DNA of 64,000 nt, from the NCBI GenBank assembly GCA_027063305.1, contig JAMORY010000002.1, positions 1 through 64,000 of the forward strand, written 5' to 3'. Position 1 is the first letter of the stretch, and the number at the start of each line of letters is the position of its first letter. Shown here piece by piece: positions 10,558 through 20,188 of this stretch. The notes under the pieces were generated by a model. The model was not told where the DNA came from, did no database searches, and was given only the letters and a program-made list of their open reading frames with translations. This stretch comes from Sulfurovum sp. (GTDB lineage: Bacteria; Campylobacterota; Campylobacteria; Campylobacterales; Sulfurovaceae). A program made the translations under genes and the position numbers.

Positions 10558-11895
10558 GTGACACTATTTGGAACAGACGGTGTGCGGGGGAAGGCCGGTA
10601 AGAAAGTGAGTGCAGTAAGTGCAATGCGTTTAGCGATGGCAACAGGGATCTACTTCAAGCAGTTTTCAAAGACCAATAAAATATTGGTAGGAAAAGATAC
10701 CAGAAGAAGCGGATATATGATAGAGAATGCGATCGTTTCTGGCTTGACAGCAGTAGGGTTCGATGTAATTCAGATCGGTCCTATGCCGACACCTGCGATC
10801 GCTTTTTTGACAGAGAATATGCGTTGTGATGCGGGGATCATGATCTCGGCAAGCCATAATCCGTTCTATGACAATGGGATAAAATTCTTTGATAATGAGG
10901 GGAATAAGCTTAATCGGGAAGAGGAGATAGAGATAGAAAAGATCTATGAGAATGACCAACTTCTTGAAGAAGCTCAAGCAACAGGAAAGTATATCGGGCG
11001 TTCAAAGCGTATTGATGATGTGATCGGACGTTATATTGTCCATATTAAGAACTCTTTTCCTAAAAAGTTGACACTTGCAGGAAAGCGTATCGTTATTGAC
11101 TGTGCTAACGGTGCGGGGTACATTGTCGGACCTACGATCCTTCAGGAGCTTGGAGCCGAGGTTTTTGTGATAGGAAATGAGCCTAACGGTTTCAATATTA
11201 ATGAAGGGTGTGGTGCCATGCATCCGGAGAATTTGGCAAAGGTCGTACTGGATAAGCGTGCCGATGTCGGAATTGCGCTCGATGGTGATGCGGACAGGCT
11301 TGTCATGGTCGATGAGAAGGGTGAGGTGATAGATGGTGATAAGCTAATGGGTGTACTTGCCGTACATCTTCAGAAACAACAGTCTCTAAAAGGAGATGGA
11401 ATGGTTGCTACGGTCATGAGCAATCAAGGACTTGACGAGTATCTGGCAAAACATGGATTGTCACTTTACCGTTCGGCTGTGGGAGATAAGAATGTTGTAA
11501 AGTTGATGCAGGAGAAGGGGATCAATTTTGGTGGAGAACAGAGTGGGCATATTATCTTTAGCGATTATGCCAAGACCGGAGACGGTATCTCCAGTGCGCT
11601 ACAGGCACTTGCATATTTGGTGACTACGGGACAGAAAGCAAGTGAGGCGTTCAACCCGTATGAATCCTATCCTCAAATGTTGGTGAACCTTTTGGTTGAC
11701 GAGAAGCGTCCTTTTGAGGAGATAGAAGGGCTGGATGCACTTAAAGCAGAAGTTGAAGCAGCAGGGATGCGGCATCTTTTCCGCTATTCGGGAACAGAGA
11801 ACAAGATACGTCTACTGCTTGAAGGGAAAGATGAGAAGGTGTTGGAGAAGATGATGGAGCAGTGTACGGACTTCTTTAAAGGTGCATTGGTTTGA
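10558..11895 (+). CDS. glmM: Phosphoglucosamine mutase
   Basis: FGTDGVRG, active-site [24 protein letters not shown] start. Confidence 0.97.
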   Translation: MTLFGTDGVRGKAGKKVSAVSAMRLAMATGIYFKQFSKTNKILVGKDTRRSGYMIENAIVSGLTAVGFDVIQIGPMPTPAIAFLTENMRCDAGIMISASHNPFYDNGIKFFDNEGNKLNREEEIEIEKIYENDQLLEEAQATGKYIGRSKRIDDVIGRYIVHIKNSFPKKLTLAGKRIVIDCANGAGYIVGPTILQELGAEVFVIGNEPNGFNINEGCGAMHPENLAKVVLDKRADVGIALDGDADRLVMVDEKGEVIDGDKLMGVLAVHLQKQQSLKGDGMVATVMSNQGLDEYLAKHGLSLYRSAVGDKNVVKLMQEKGINFGGEQSGHIIFSDYAKTGDGISSALQALAYLVTTGQKASEAFNPYESYPQMLVNLLVDEKRPFEEIEGLDALKAEVEAAGMRHLFRYSGTENKIRLLLEGKDEKVLEKMMEQCTDFFKGALV

Positions 11896-12347
11896 TACGT
11901 CAATGGTCTGTTTTTATTATTGTCGTTTTGCTTACATTCGGTATCGATCAGTGGATCAAGCAGTTTTTCTTGTCAGGTTTTATGCAACATGGAGAATGTA
12001 TCGATCTGGTATTGCATCTGAATAAGGGGGTCGCATTTTCCATGTTTGCATCGCTTGGCCCTTATTTGAAGTGGATCCAGGCACTTCTGGTCATCGCTAT
12101 TCTCTTTTATATCGTTAAAGAGGGATATGTACGTCGCTATGCCGTTCCGGTAGGTCTTTTGCTTGGTGGTGCTCTTGGGAATCTTTACGACCGGTTCGTT
12201 CATGATGGGGTTGTTGATTATATTGCATGGCATTGCGGTTTTCGGTTTGCAGTGTTTAATTATGCTGATATTGCCATTGATCTTGCTGTGGTGTGGATCG
12301 TTTGGTTACTCTATAGGCACGAGGGTATAAAGAAGGTATCTGAATGA
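11892..12347 (+). CDS. lspA: Signal peptidase II (lipoprotein)
   Basis: [54 protein letters not shown] start overlapping glmM stop. Confidence 0.95.
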   Translation: MIRQWSVFIIVVLLTFGIDQWIKQFFLSGFMQHGECIDLVLHLNKGVAFSMFASLGPYLKWIQALLVIAILFYIVKEGYVRRYAVPVGLLLGGALGNLYDRFVHDGVVDYIAWHCGFRFAVFNYADIAIDLAVVWIVWLLYRHEGIKKVSE

Positions 12348-13294
12348 GGATCTGGCTGATATGGGCAGTGGTCTATGGTTTGGTATGGGGAGGTATAAGT
12401 AGTGTGGACATCATTTCTCCTACATATGCACAAAGTGATCAACCTATAAAGATACTGGATCAAAAAGTACTCTCTTTTTCTCAGATAAACGGTGTGAAGT
12501 TCAGCGAGGTCTCCGACCTTGCATACGATAAAAAGAGCCATCGTCTCTATATGGTCAGTGATGAGGGAGGACTGTTCGTCTTTCGTGCCCGTTTCAGTAA
12601 AGACAGGATCGAAGAACTAAAACCGATCGAAGCGGCTTACCTAACTAAAAGAGAGGGAAAACCCTTTAAGAAATGGGCACGTGACAGTGAGGGGATGACA
12701 CTTGACGGAAGAGGACGGCTGCTTGTCTCTTTTGAGGGGAAAGCGAAGATAGGATGGTTCCATAAAGACGATAGTAAGATCGGTCAGCGTATTCAAAAAT
12801 ATAAGCTTCCCAAGCGGTTACGCAGTACCAAAAACTATCGCAGTAAGAACAAGTCGCTTGAGGCGCTGGCATGGCATCCTCGTTATGGGGTATTGACCGT
12901 AGCTGAGTGGCCTTTAAAAGGGGATGAGAAGAAGCTACAGACCATCTATGCGCTCAATGGCAAGAGGTGGCACTTTAAAGCAGAACCTGAAGGACGAAGT
13001 GCCGTAGCGGCCATAGAAGTGATGGATGATGGGAACTTGTTGGTACTTGAACGCTCTTTTACAGGGATGCTTGAACCTTTTGTTGTGACATTGAAGAAAG
13101 TTTATATTCAAGGATGTCATACGCGGGTGTGCCGCAGTAAAGTACTTTTGAAGATGAACTCCCATAAAGGCTGGGCAGTTGACAACTTCGAAGGGTTGAC
13201 ACGTGTTGACAAACATCGTTATCTGATGGTCAGTGATGATAATGACAACTTCTTCCAGCAGACACTGTTGATCTATTTTGAGGTGTTGGAGTGA
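12344..13294 (+). CDS. Esterase-like activity of phytase family protein
   Basis: Beta-propeller-like: EVSDLAYDKKSHRLYMVSDEGGLF, DSEGMTLDGRGRLLVSFEG, NFEGLTRVDKHRYLMVSDDN. Confidence 0.7.
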   Translation: MRIWLIWAVVYGLVWGGISSVDIISPTYAQSDQPIKILDQKVLSFSQINGVKFSEVSDLAYDKKSHRLYMVSDEGGLFVFRARFSKDRIEELKPIEAAYLTKREGKPFKKWARDSEGMTLDGRGRLLVSFEGKAKIGWFHKDDSKIGQRIQKYKLPKRLRSTKNYRSKNKSLEALAWHPRYGVLTVAEWPLKGDEKKLQTIYALNGKRWHFKAEPEGRSAVAAIEVMDDGNLLVLERSFTGMLEPFVVTLKKVYIQGCHTRVCRSKVLLKMNSHKGWAVDNFEGLTRVDKHRYLMVSDDNDNFFQQTLLIYFEVLE

Positions 13295-14109
13295 AACGTA
13301 TAGTGATCTATATATGGGTAACGGTGCTTCTTGGCGGCATGGTCTTTTTTGGGTTACGCTCATTTGGTGAAGCGAAACAGTATGAGTCTGCGACCCTTGC
13401 ACAGGTGAAGATGATGTCGGCAAAGGCACTGGTGACACTACAGGCAAAATCGTTGATGGAGACGCTCTCTTTTGGGCTCTATAAGAATAAGATGCGAAAG
13501 AAGTTGGAAAAAATAGAACGATCACGCAAACTACACCGAAGTAAAAGTATGCGGTGGCTGTACTATAGTATGGGATTTTTAGTACTTTTTCTATGCTCTT
13601 TTTGGTTGCTTTCTGCCAGAGAGTTCACCTTCTTTGGTGCATTGTCCGCGGGGATCATGCTCTGGCTGGGACTCTTTAGTCCTATATTGACCGTAACGAT
13701 CCATAAAGAGATAGAGTATCTTGGTGATGTAGTACTCTCTTTTGAGTCTAAAGGGATATTGGGCTCTGTAGAGAAACTCTATGTACATGGAGATATGGTC
13801 ATAGCCGGAGCGATCTTGCTATTTTCTGTTTTGGTACCGTTGATGAAGATTCTCTCTATGGTGGTCATTTCACTTGTGATGGAGAGCCGGTTCGCACACG
13901 GGATCGTTCATTTTTTCAAGTGGATCGGTAAATGGTCAATGCTTGATGTCTTTGTGGTTGCGACATTCTTGGTCTATTTGAGTACCAACAAAGGGGATGT
14001 CAGCCGCGCGGAGGTGGGGGTAGGACTTTATTTCTTTCTTGCTTATGTGATTGTCTCTATGCTAGTAAGTTTGAGTGCGGAGAAAATGCTTGAGAGGGTT
14101 GAGGGATAA
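13291..14109 (+). CDS. PqiA-family (paraquat-inducible protein A-like) membrane protein
   Basis: Multi-TM with PqiA signature VPLMKILSMVVIS...GKWSMLDVFVVATFLVYL. Confidence 0.75.
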   Translation: MKRIVIYIWVTVLLGGMVFFGLRSFGEAKQYESATLAQVKMMSAKALVTLQAKSLMETLSFGLYKNKMRKKLEKIERSRKLHRSKSMRWLYYSMGFLVLFLCSFWLLSAREFTFFGALSAGIMLWLGLFSPILTVTIHKEIEYLGDVVLSFESKGILGSVEKLYVHGDMVIAGAILLFSVLVPLMKILSMVVISLVMESRFAHGIVHFFKWIGKWSMLDVFVVATFLVYLSTNKGDVSRAEVGVGLYFFLAYVIVSMLVSLSAEKMLERVEG

Positions 14110-14114
14110 AGAGG

Positions 14115-15230
14115 CTAAAGCCGGCTCTTTACCACCTCTATAATCTCTGGATGAGCGTTGAGGTAGAAGATGGCTCCGGTTATCAGGGCTGCTGTAGTGA
14201 CGGCAAGGGCTATCTTGATCCATGAGTAGGGGCGTTCGCCCGATACTTTACCCGTTTGCGCATTGACCGCGTAGCGGTAGGTTTTGTTGTTCCATGTAAA
14301 TGAAGCGACCCAGACAGGCAGTAGTACATTCTTGTAGGTGGTGTTGAGGTAGCGGGTGTTGACCGCGGTGATCTGCTGCTGATCCCCACCGATATCACGT
14401 CGTATTGCTCCCTCAATAGTATGACTCATCTTCACTTTGGCATACTCAAATCCGTTATCAAGCCCTATGGTATACTCTTCTGCTTCGAATCCGGCCATGT
14501 ACTTTTCATCGAACGGAACCAGAGCAGCGGTATTCCATGGTTCAAGCGATTGCAGGATGGTGCGGGTTACGGTATTGCTGGCACCAATGGTGACATCATC
14601 AAAAGAGAGGGTGACCCTGCCGCTAACGGGAGTCCAGCGAATACGGCTCTCTTGTACCTGTACCTGTCGGCTTCTGCCCTGTTCGTCCCTTACTGTACGG
14701 GTAACGGTGACGTAGTAGATGTCTCCTCTTTGTCCCTGGTAGTTTGTAAGCGTGTCACTATCGTAGGTCCAGTAGGGTAGGTAGTAGCCTGTGAGTCTGT
14801 TATCGCCGTCGAGATATTTGGTAAAGGCAGTCGGGGCGAACCAGAGTGAACTGACCCATGCTTTAAATCGCATCTGCGCCTCTTTGTGGGAGAGTTTGAA
14901 AGGAATGAGCGATTGCGGGGTGATCTCCTTGACAAACTCGGTCACTGCCGGAGTGCCGCAGTAGGGGCAGTTGGTGGAGAATGTGTAGGGTGTAAGTGTG
15001 AACGCTCCACCACACTTTTTACAGTGTACCTGTTTTTCAATATTTTGGTTGGGGGTCTTATCGAGCTTTTGCAGTGCTTCTGTGAGGTTATGCTCCCGAA
15101 TGGGGGTATCGGCCTTCTCGATGGGAACCTCTTTATGACAGAACTCACAGTTGAGCTTTCCTGTTGCCGGTGAGAACTTGAGCGGTGCCCCGCAGGAGGG
15201 GCAGGTGAAGTTGATGGCGGTAAACTGCAT
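14115..15230 (-). CDS. Zn-ribbon domain membrane protein (TFIIB-type / YdjG-like)
   Basis: Two zinc ribbons (CPSCGAPLKF..CEFCHKE; CKKCGGAFTL..CPYCG), large beta domain, C-terminal TM helix. Confidence 0.7.
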   Translation of the reverse strand: MQFTAINFTCPSCGAPLKFSPATGKLNCEFCHKEVPIEKADTPIREHNLTEALQKLDKTPNQNIEKQVHCKKCGGAFTLTPYTFSTNCPYCGTPAVTEFVKEITPQSLIPFKLSHKEAQMRFKAWVSSLWFAPTAFTKYLDGDNRLTGYYLPYWTYDSDTLTNYQGQRGDIYYVTVTRTVRDEQGRSRQVQVQESRIRWTPVSGRVTLSFDDVTIGASNTVTRTILQSLEPWNTAALVPFDEKYMAGFEAEEYTIGLDNGFEYAKVKMSHTIEGAIRRDIGGDQQQITAVNTRYLNTTYKNVLLPVWVASFTWNNKTYRYAVNAQTGKVSGERPYSWIKIALAVTTAALITGAIFYLNAHPEIIEVVKSRL

Positions 15231-15233
15231 GGC

Positions 15234-16319
15234 TTAAGAGAGTGGCGGCGGTGTCTGCATGAAGTGGCTGCCAAGGATCGTCTCTGCACGCTCCCACTGT
15301 GCCATACCCTGTGTCCAGACCAGTGTCTCTTTGGTGATCTCGCCTTGTTGTATCATCTGTGTGATGGCATCGAAAGAGAAAGGGCCTTGCTGTTTTCCGT
15401 CAATGGCGATGAAGTACTGCGGCAGCTGATTGGGAAGCGGCGGCGGGGTCTCTGTACTTTGTGTTGTCTGTGATCCGCTCATGCTCTGTGCCATCTGCTG
15501 CCCCATGGCAATGCCTGCTCCCATGCCGATCATATCGCCCATGCTTCCGCCTGTTGCGCTACCCATCGCATTACCGGTTTGGTATTTGAGGTGGGCATCG
15601 AGATCTCCGGTGATCTCTCTACTGGTGCGGGTGTCGATGGCTTTTTCGACTTCATCGGGAAGCGAGATGTTCTCAATGAGCATCTTGGTCAGTTCGAGTC
15701 CGTACTCTTCGAAATAGGGTGCGATGTGCTCGGTGATGTAGTCGCCAAAACGCTCATAGTTACGCGCCATATCGAGTACGGGAGTGGTGTCCTCACTCAG
15801 AACGGTCGCCAGTTTGGAGACGATGAGGTTGGTAAGCTGATCCTCTATCTCATCGGTGGTAAAGTGAGCGTCAGTACCGACGATCTCTTTGAGGAATGTT
15901 TCAGGATCGCTGATACGGATCTCGTAGGTTCCGTAGGCGCGCAGTCTGACCATGGCAAATTCGGGGTCACGTACCATGATGGGGTTTTTCGTCCCCCACT
16001 TCAGATCGGTGAAGCGTTTGGTGTTGAGAAAATAAACTTCTGCTTTGAACGGAGAGTTGAAGCCGTGATCCCAGTGTTGCAGGGTGGTCAAGATGGGCAG
16101 GTTCTTGGTCTCCAGCGCATAGATACCCGGTTCAAGTATATCGGCGATCTCCCCTTCGTTGACAAAGACGGCCACTTGAGATTCGCGTACGATGAGCTTG
16201 GCACCGTATTTGATCTCGTTGCCCTGTCGGTTGAAGCGGTAGACCATCGTATCATGAGAGTTGTCCGTCCACTCGATGACATCGATGAACTGCCCGCTGA
16301 TCCAGTCAAAAAGTCCCAT
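15234..16319 (-). CDS. SPFH-domain protein with C-terminal GYF_2 domain (virion-core/YdjI-like)
   Basis: MGLFDWISGQFIDVIEWTD..., Gly/Met/Gln-rich linker, C-terminal YFIAIDGKQQGPFSFDAITQMIQQGEITKETLVW (GYF_2). Confidence 0.8.
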   Translation of the reverse strand: MGLFDWISGQFIDVIEWTDNSHDTMVYRFNRQGNEIKYGAKLIVRESQVAVFVNEGEIADILEPGIYALETKNLPILTTLQHWDHGFNSPFKAEVYFLNTKRFTDLKWGTKNPIMVRDPEFAMVRLRAYGTYEIRISDPETFLKEIVGTDAHFTTDEIEDQLTNLIVSKLATVLSEDTTPVLDMARNYERFGDYITEHIAPYFEEYGLELTKMLIENISLPDEVEKAIDTRTSREITGDLDAHLKYQTGNAMGSATGGSMGDMIGMGAGIAMGQQMAQSMSGSQTTQSTETPPPLPNQLPQYFIAIDGKQQGPFSFDAITQMIQQGEITKETLVWTQGMAQWERAETILGSHFMQTPPPLS

Positions 16320-17471
16320 TTACGCCTCCTTTGGGGTTGCTGTCATTTCCGTAGCTTCAGGCAGTGCTTCGGCTTTGGCTTTGACCGAAAGCAGGGCATC
16401 TTTAAGCTCCTGCTCTGTTTTCTTGAGCTCTTCTTGTGCTTTGGCTCTTGCCTCTTTACCCTCTTGTGCAATGCGGAGTGAGTCGTTGAGGGTTTCGATG
16501 AATGTCTGGTTGGCTTTTTTGATGCTCTCGATGTCAAAGATACCACGCTCCATCTGGCGGCGTACTTCGGCATTGGCCTCTCTAAGCCCTTCGGCATTCT
16601 TCTCAAGCAGTTCGTTGGTCAGATCCGCGGCTTCTTTGGTGGCGATGGCGGCATCGTGGCTGCGGAAGATGGCAACGGTCTGTGCGAGCTGGTTACGCCA
16701 GAGCGGTACGGTGTTGACCAGTGTTGAGGTGATCTTGGAGATGAGCGACTTGTCATTTTCTTGAATGAGGCGGATGCTTGGCAGTGACTGCATCGTTACC
16801 TGACGGGAGAGTTTGAGGTCGTGGACACGGCGCTCCAGTTCGTCACGGAAACCGCGTATCTCTTTAAGCTCCTGTATCGCCATCATATCATCGTCACTCT
16901 CTTGTACCTTCTTCTCATACTCGGGGATGATCTTCTCTTCAAGCTCTTCGAGTTTGGTCTCTCCGGCTTTGATGTAGAGCTCAAGCTTTCTGAAGTACTC
17001 CAGATTGGCATCGTAGAGCTTGTCAAGGGCTACGATGTCGCTCATGAGCTGGCTTTTGTGCTTTTCAAGGTCGTTGGAGATGAGGTCGATCTGGTCGCGT
17101 ACCTTCTCGTACTCCTGTACGAACTTCACAAGCGGGTTTGCCGCACCAAAAAGCTTTTTCCACCACGGGATATCTTTGTTGGGGTTGAACTCGTCGATGT
17201 CGAAACCGCGAATGGATGCGACCATTTTGCTCAGGGCATCTCCCGCTGCACCGATATCTTTGTTCTGAACTCCGTCGATCATACGGTTGGAGATCTCATC
17301 GAGCTTCTCCTGTGCGGAGGAGCCGAAGTAGATGATGGACTTTCTGTCATGAATATCCAGCTCATTCAGGGCATCTTGCAAGGCTGTGACCTCATTCTCC
17401 ATGATCTCGGGGATCTGTGCTTCTTGGTTGACGATCGCTTTTTCGATGACCTCTTTGGTTTGTGTTTCCAT
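16320..17471 (-). CDS. telA: Toxic anion resistance protein, TelA family
   Basis: FGSSAQEKLDEISNRMIDGVQNKD, NPLVKFVQEYEKVRDQID, TLVNTVPLWRNQLAQTVAIFRS. Confidence 0.88.
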   Translation of the reverse strand: METQTKEVIEKAIVNQEAQIPEIMENEVTALQDALNELDIHDRKSIIYFGSSAQEKLDEISNRMIDGVQNKDIGAAGDALSKMVASIRGFDIDEFNPNKDIPWWKKLFGAANPLVKFVQEYEKVRDQIDLISNDLEKHKSQLMSDIVALDKLYDANLEYFRKLELYIKAGETKLEELEEKIIPEYEKKVQESDDDMMAIQELKEIRGFRDELERRVHDLKLSRQVTMQSLPSIRLIQENDKSLISKITSTLVNTVPLWRNQLAQTVAIFRSHDAAIATKEAADLTNELLEKNAEGLREANAEVRRQMERGIFDIESIKKANQTFIETLNDSLRIAQEGKEARAKAQEELKKTEQELKDALLSVKAKAEALPEATEMTATPKEA

Positions 17472-17492
17472 TCTTCTTCCTTTATGTTGGTT

Positions 17493-18320
17493 TTAATGAT
17501 TGATCTGTGCTTTGAGCGTGTCGATGTGAACATCGAGATCGAACCGGTTGTTGTTCTTGAGCCGTTCGAGCTCTTTTTCAAAACGGTTTTGAACATCGTC
17601 CATCAGACTGTGCAGACGTGCTTTGGTCGACGCGTCGATATGGGCTTCATCCATTTCGGTATAGGACTCGGTGACTTTGGCGATACCGTCGATGTAGACA
17701 ATGAGGAACTTGCGTGCGACGCGTATATCTTTGGGGTCTTCTTCGATGGTTCTGAGGATCGCTTCTGCCTGTGTCAGTGCAGTGGTAAGCTTCTGGTGCA
17801 GTGTGCTGTCGTGGATCTGCTTCATGTGCTCTTTGATGGCATTCAGCTTACCCTCTGCTTCTTGAATGGTCTCCAGAACGAACTCGGCGGAGATGTCACC
17901 CAGATTTTCCAGTTTGTCCGCTTTGGGGTCGCCACCATAGTAGAGGAACCAGCCGATAACAGCGATAACGGCAAGAAAGAGCGACTTGAAAAGCCCCTCA
18001 CCGCCGGTAAGGTATGCGCTGTAGAAGGTAACGATACCAAGCAGTATACCCGCCATGCTCTTGTAGGGTGTTTTGGGTGCTTTGGCAAGGGTGCTTGCAT
18101 GATATTCCGCTTCCTGCACAAAGCCTCTCTTTGCCAGTGTGATGACCCCCATGAAGAGCAGGAAGCCTATGGTGTTGAGCGCAAAGGCTTTAATGTTGGT
18201 CTGAAAGAGTGCGATGACCACACTGAGAAAGAGCGGAAATGCAAAAAGGTAGAGGAGTATCCCTTTGGTCGCTTTGATCTCCGTGGTCTCTTTGGGTACA
18301 TAGCGTTTTGCCGATGACAT
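17493..18320 (-). CDS. xpaC: XpaC-like 5-bromo-4-chloroindolyl phosphate hydrolysis protein
   Basis: N-terminal TM helices, DIRVARKFLIVYIDGIAKVTESYTEM; adjacent to telA. Confidence 0.75.
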   Translation of the reverse strand: MSSAKRYVPKETTEIKATKGILLYLFAFPLFLSVVIALFQTNIKAFALNTIGFLLFMGVITLAKRGFVQEAEYHASTLAKAPKTPYKSMAGILLGIVTFYSAYLTGGEGLFKSLFLAVIAVIGWFLYYGGDPKADKLENLGDISAEFVLETIQEAEGKLNAIKEHMKQIHDSTLHQKLTTALTQAEAILRTIEEDPKDIRVARKFLIVYIDGIAKVTESYTEMDEAHIDASTKARLHSLMDDVQNRFEKELERLKNNNRFDLDVHIDTLKAQINH

Positions 18321-18329
18321 GGATGCCTC

Positions 18330-18425
18330 CTAAAAGAGGTCGGCAAGCGGATACCACACCGCAAAGCCGACCGAGAAGAGCAGAAAGAGAAAACCGAACA
18401 CTTTTTTCATAGCGGGGGATAACAT
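18330..18425 (-). CDS. 31-aa single-TM miniprotein MLSPAMKKVFGFLFLLFSVGFAVWYPLADLF upstream of xpaC
   Basis: Own AGGAG ribosome-binding site; its TAG stop is embedded in the TAGGAGG RBS of xpaC; not in the supplied ORF track because of its length. Confidence 0.65.
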   Translation of the reverse strand: MLSPAMKKVFGFLFLLFSVGFAVWYPLADLF

Positions 18426-18544
18426 ACGCACTCCTCTTGATGCTTTATTTTGTAGATTGTATCATGAAATTATGAAGTAAATGTGAAAAAAAGAAAAACT
18501 AAAAGAAAGATTTTTGATAGTAGCGGTGCGTATGAAATGGTGAG

Positions 18545-18814
18545 TTAGATCACCATTTCCACATCATCATGATCTTGAAAAGATTTAAAGATACGGTCGC
18601 GTTCCGCTTCATCGGCTACTTCACATGAAGCGTTATAGCTGTGGAATTTGCCTGTTTTGGAGGCATTCCCGCTGGAGCTAAGATGCTCTTTGTCACCCAT
18701 CACCTCTTTAATGCAGGCTTTGAGCTTCTCTTTGTCTCTTCCGATAATTTTAAATCCCCAGTTTGTCGGATAGTCGATTTTGGGTTTCTCTTGTGTATTG
18801 TTGTCTAAAACCAT
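18545..18814 (-). CDS. YbeD/DUF493-like regulatory protein
   Basis: YPTNWGFKIIGRDKEKLKACIKEVMGD...SKTGKFHSYNASCEVADEAERDRIFKSFQDHDDVEMVI; start at internal ATG (MVLDNN). Confidence 0.75.
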   Translation of the reverse strand: MVLDNNTQEKPKIDYPTNWGFKIIGRDKEKLKACIKEVMGDKEHLSSSGNASKTGKFHSYNASCEVADEAERDRIFKSFQDHDDVEMVI

Positions 18815-18883
18815 AGCACACTCCTTTTCTAAACGCTTTATAATCAATATTATACACTATCTTCCCCTGAAGACGATGCAACT

Positions 18884-19357
18884 TTAGTTTCTGTTGAAGT
18901 CTCCGGATTTTCCGCCGCTTTTATGTTCGAGCTGAACGTTTCGGATGACCATCCCTTTATCGATGGCTTTAAGCATATCGTAAATGGTCAGCAGTCCGAC
19001 GCTTACACCGGTGAGTGCTTCCATCTCCACACCGGTCTTTCCTGTCAGTTTTGCCGTAACGGTGAGTTTGAAGCCCGGAAGTTCAGGGAGCTCTTCAATA
19101 TCCGTTTTGACAGAAGTGAGCATGAGTGGATGGCACATCGGAATAAGGGTGCTTGTCTGTTTTGTTCCTTGAATAGCGGCGATAACGGCTGTTTGCAGTA
19201 CGGGGCCTTTCTTGGCGGTATTGGCGACAACTGCCTCGTACGCCTCTCTTGTTACTTCAATAATACCGCTTGCTGTGGCGATACGTGTCGTGTTGTCTTT
19301 GTCCGAGACGTCGACCATTTTAGGTTTGTTCTGCTCATCTAAATGGGTAAGGTTCAT
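18884..19357 (-). CDS. moaC: Cyclic pyranopterin monophosphate synthase MoaC
   Basis: [49 protein letters not shown]. Confidence 0.96.
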   Translation of the reverse strand: MNLTHLDEQNKPKMVDVSDKDNTTRIATASGIIEVTREAYEAVVANTAKKGPVLQTAVIAAIQGTKQTSTLIPMCHPLMLTSVKTDIEELPELPGFKLTVTAKLTGKTGVEMEALTGVSVGLLTIYDMLKAIDKGMVIRNVQLEHKSGGKSGDFNRN

Positions 19358-19511
19358 AGCGATTCCTTAAGAAGTTTTTTGCATTCTAACATAAATAGTG
19401 ACGAAAATAAATACAGCCTGACGGTAAAAAATAAAAAATGACGATAATATTTAAAAATCCATTGACTTTTAACATCAAAAAGAGTAGAATTAGTTCAAAT
19501 GAGAAAGGAGA

Positions 19512-20168
19512 ATGATGACCTATGCATACTTAAGACAGATGCCAAGCTTTAGTACTCTGTCCGAACAGCAGCGGAACATTCTCTCTTTTGCATTGACACA
19601 AGGACTGCATATCGACAAAGAGGTGATCGAGTACAGCACGAAGAATCGTCCGATCGAGGAGCGTGAGGAGTTTGAAAAGTTCCTGCGAAGCCTTGAGAAC
19701 GGCGATACGATCGTGGTGGAGCACTTGGCGATCCTCAGTGACGTGGTAGAGGAGATCGTGAAGGTGATCAACTGTATGTTGAGCCGAGGGATCACTCTGT
19801 ATGTTGCAGGGTCGAGAGCGGCTGTAAGGAAGGAGACCCCACTAGTCGAGGTATTCCCTCTGTTGAATGACCTTAGAGAGGCGCAAAAGGCCAAAACAGG
19901 TCAGATCGGCCGTCCGAAAGGAAGCCGCTCCTCCTCTAAGTTCGATGTCCATCAAGCCCGTATCATTGAATTGCTCAAAGAGGGCTTGAGCGTAAGTGCG
20001 ATCGCAAGAGAGTTGAATGTAAGCCGGAGTTCGCTGAAGGACTATATCGAGTCACGCGGCATTCGGGAACTGGTGAATGGATCATGGATGGAGATCGTCT
20101 CTCCGCAACAGATCACAGGTGTGGACAATACGGTATTGATCTGTCCATTTGAACAAGAGAAACATTAA
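19512..20168 (+). CDS. Serine-recombinase-like protein (resolvase N-terminal fold plus HTH) lacking recognisable catalytic residues; putative DNA-binding regulator
   Basis: YAYLRQMPSFSTLSEQQRN vs YxRVSTxxQ..QRN; FLRSLENGDTIVVEHLAIL; C-terminal GRPKGSRS...SVSAIARELNVSRSSLKDYI HTH. Confidence 0.75.
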   Translation: MMTYAYLRQMPSFSTLSEQQRNILSFALTQGLHIDKEVIEYSTKNRPIEEREEFEKFLRSLENGDTIVVEHLAILSDVVEEIVKVINCMLSRGITLYVAGSRAAVRKETPLVEVFPLLNDLREAQKAKTGQIGRPKGSRSSSKFDVHQARIIELLKEGLSVSAIARELNVSRSSLKDYIESRGIRELVNGSWMEIVSPQQITGVDNTVLICPFEQEKH

Positions 20169-20188
20169 AACCAAAAGAAAGGAAAACG

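Noticed and set aside
15579-16481. 300-aa plus-strand ORF antisense to the SPFH gene
   Set aside because: Overlaps the clear SPFH-GYF_2 CDS; no recognisable domain; reverse-complement artefact
16821-18317. 498-aa plus-strand ORF antisense to xpaC/telA
   Set aside because: Composition (runs of Leu/Phe/Val/Asp) is typical of the reverse complement of a Lys/Glu-rich gene. The opposite strand has recognisable TelA/XpaC families with good RBS and packing.
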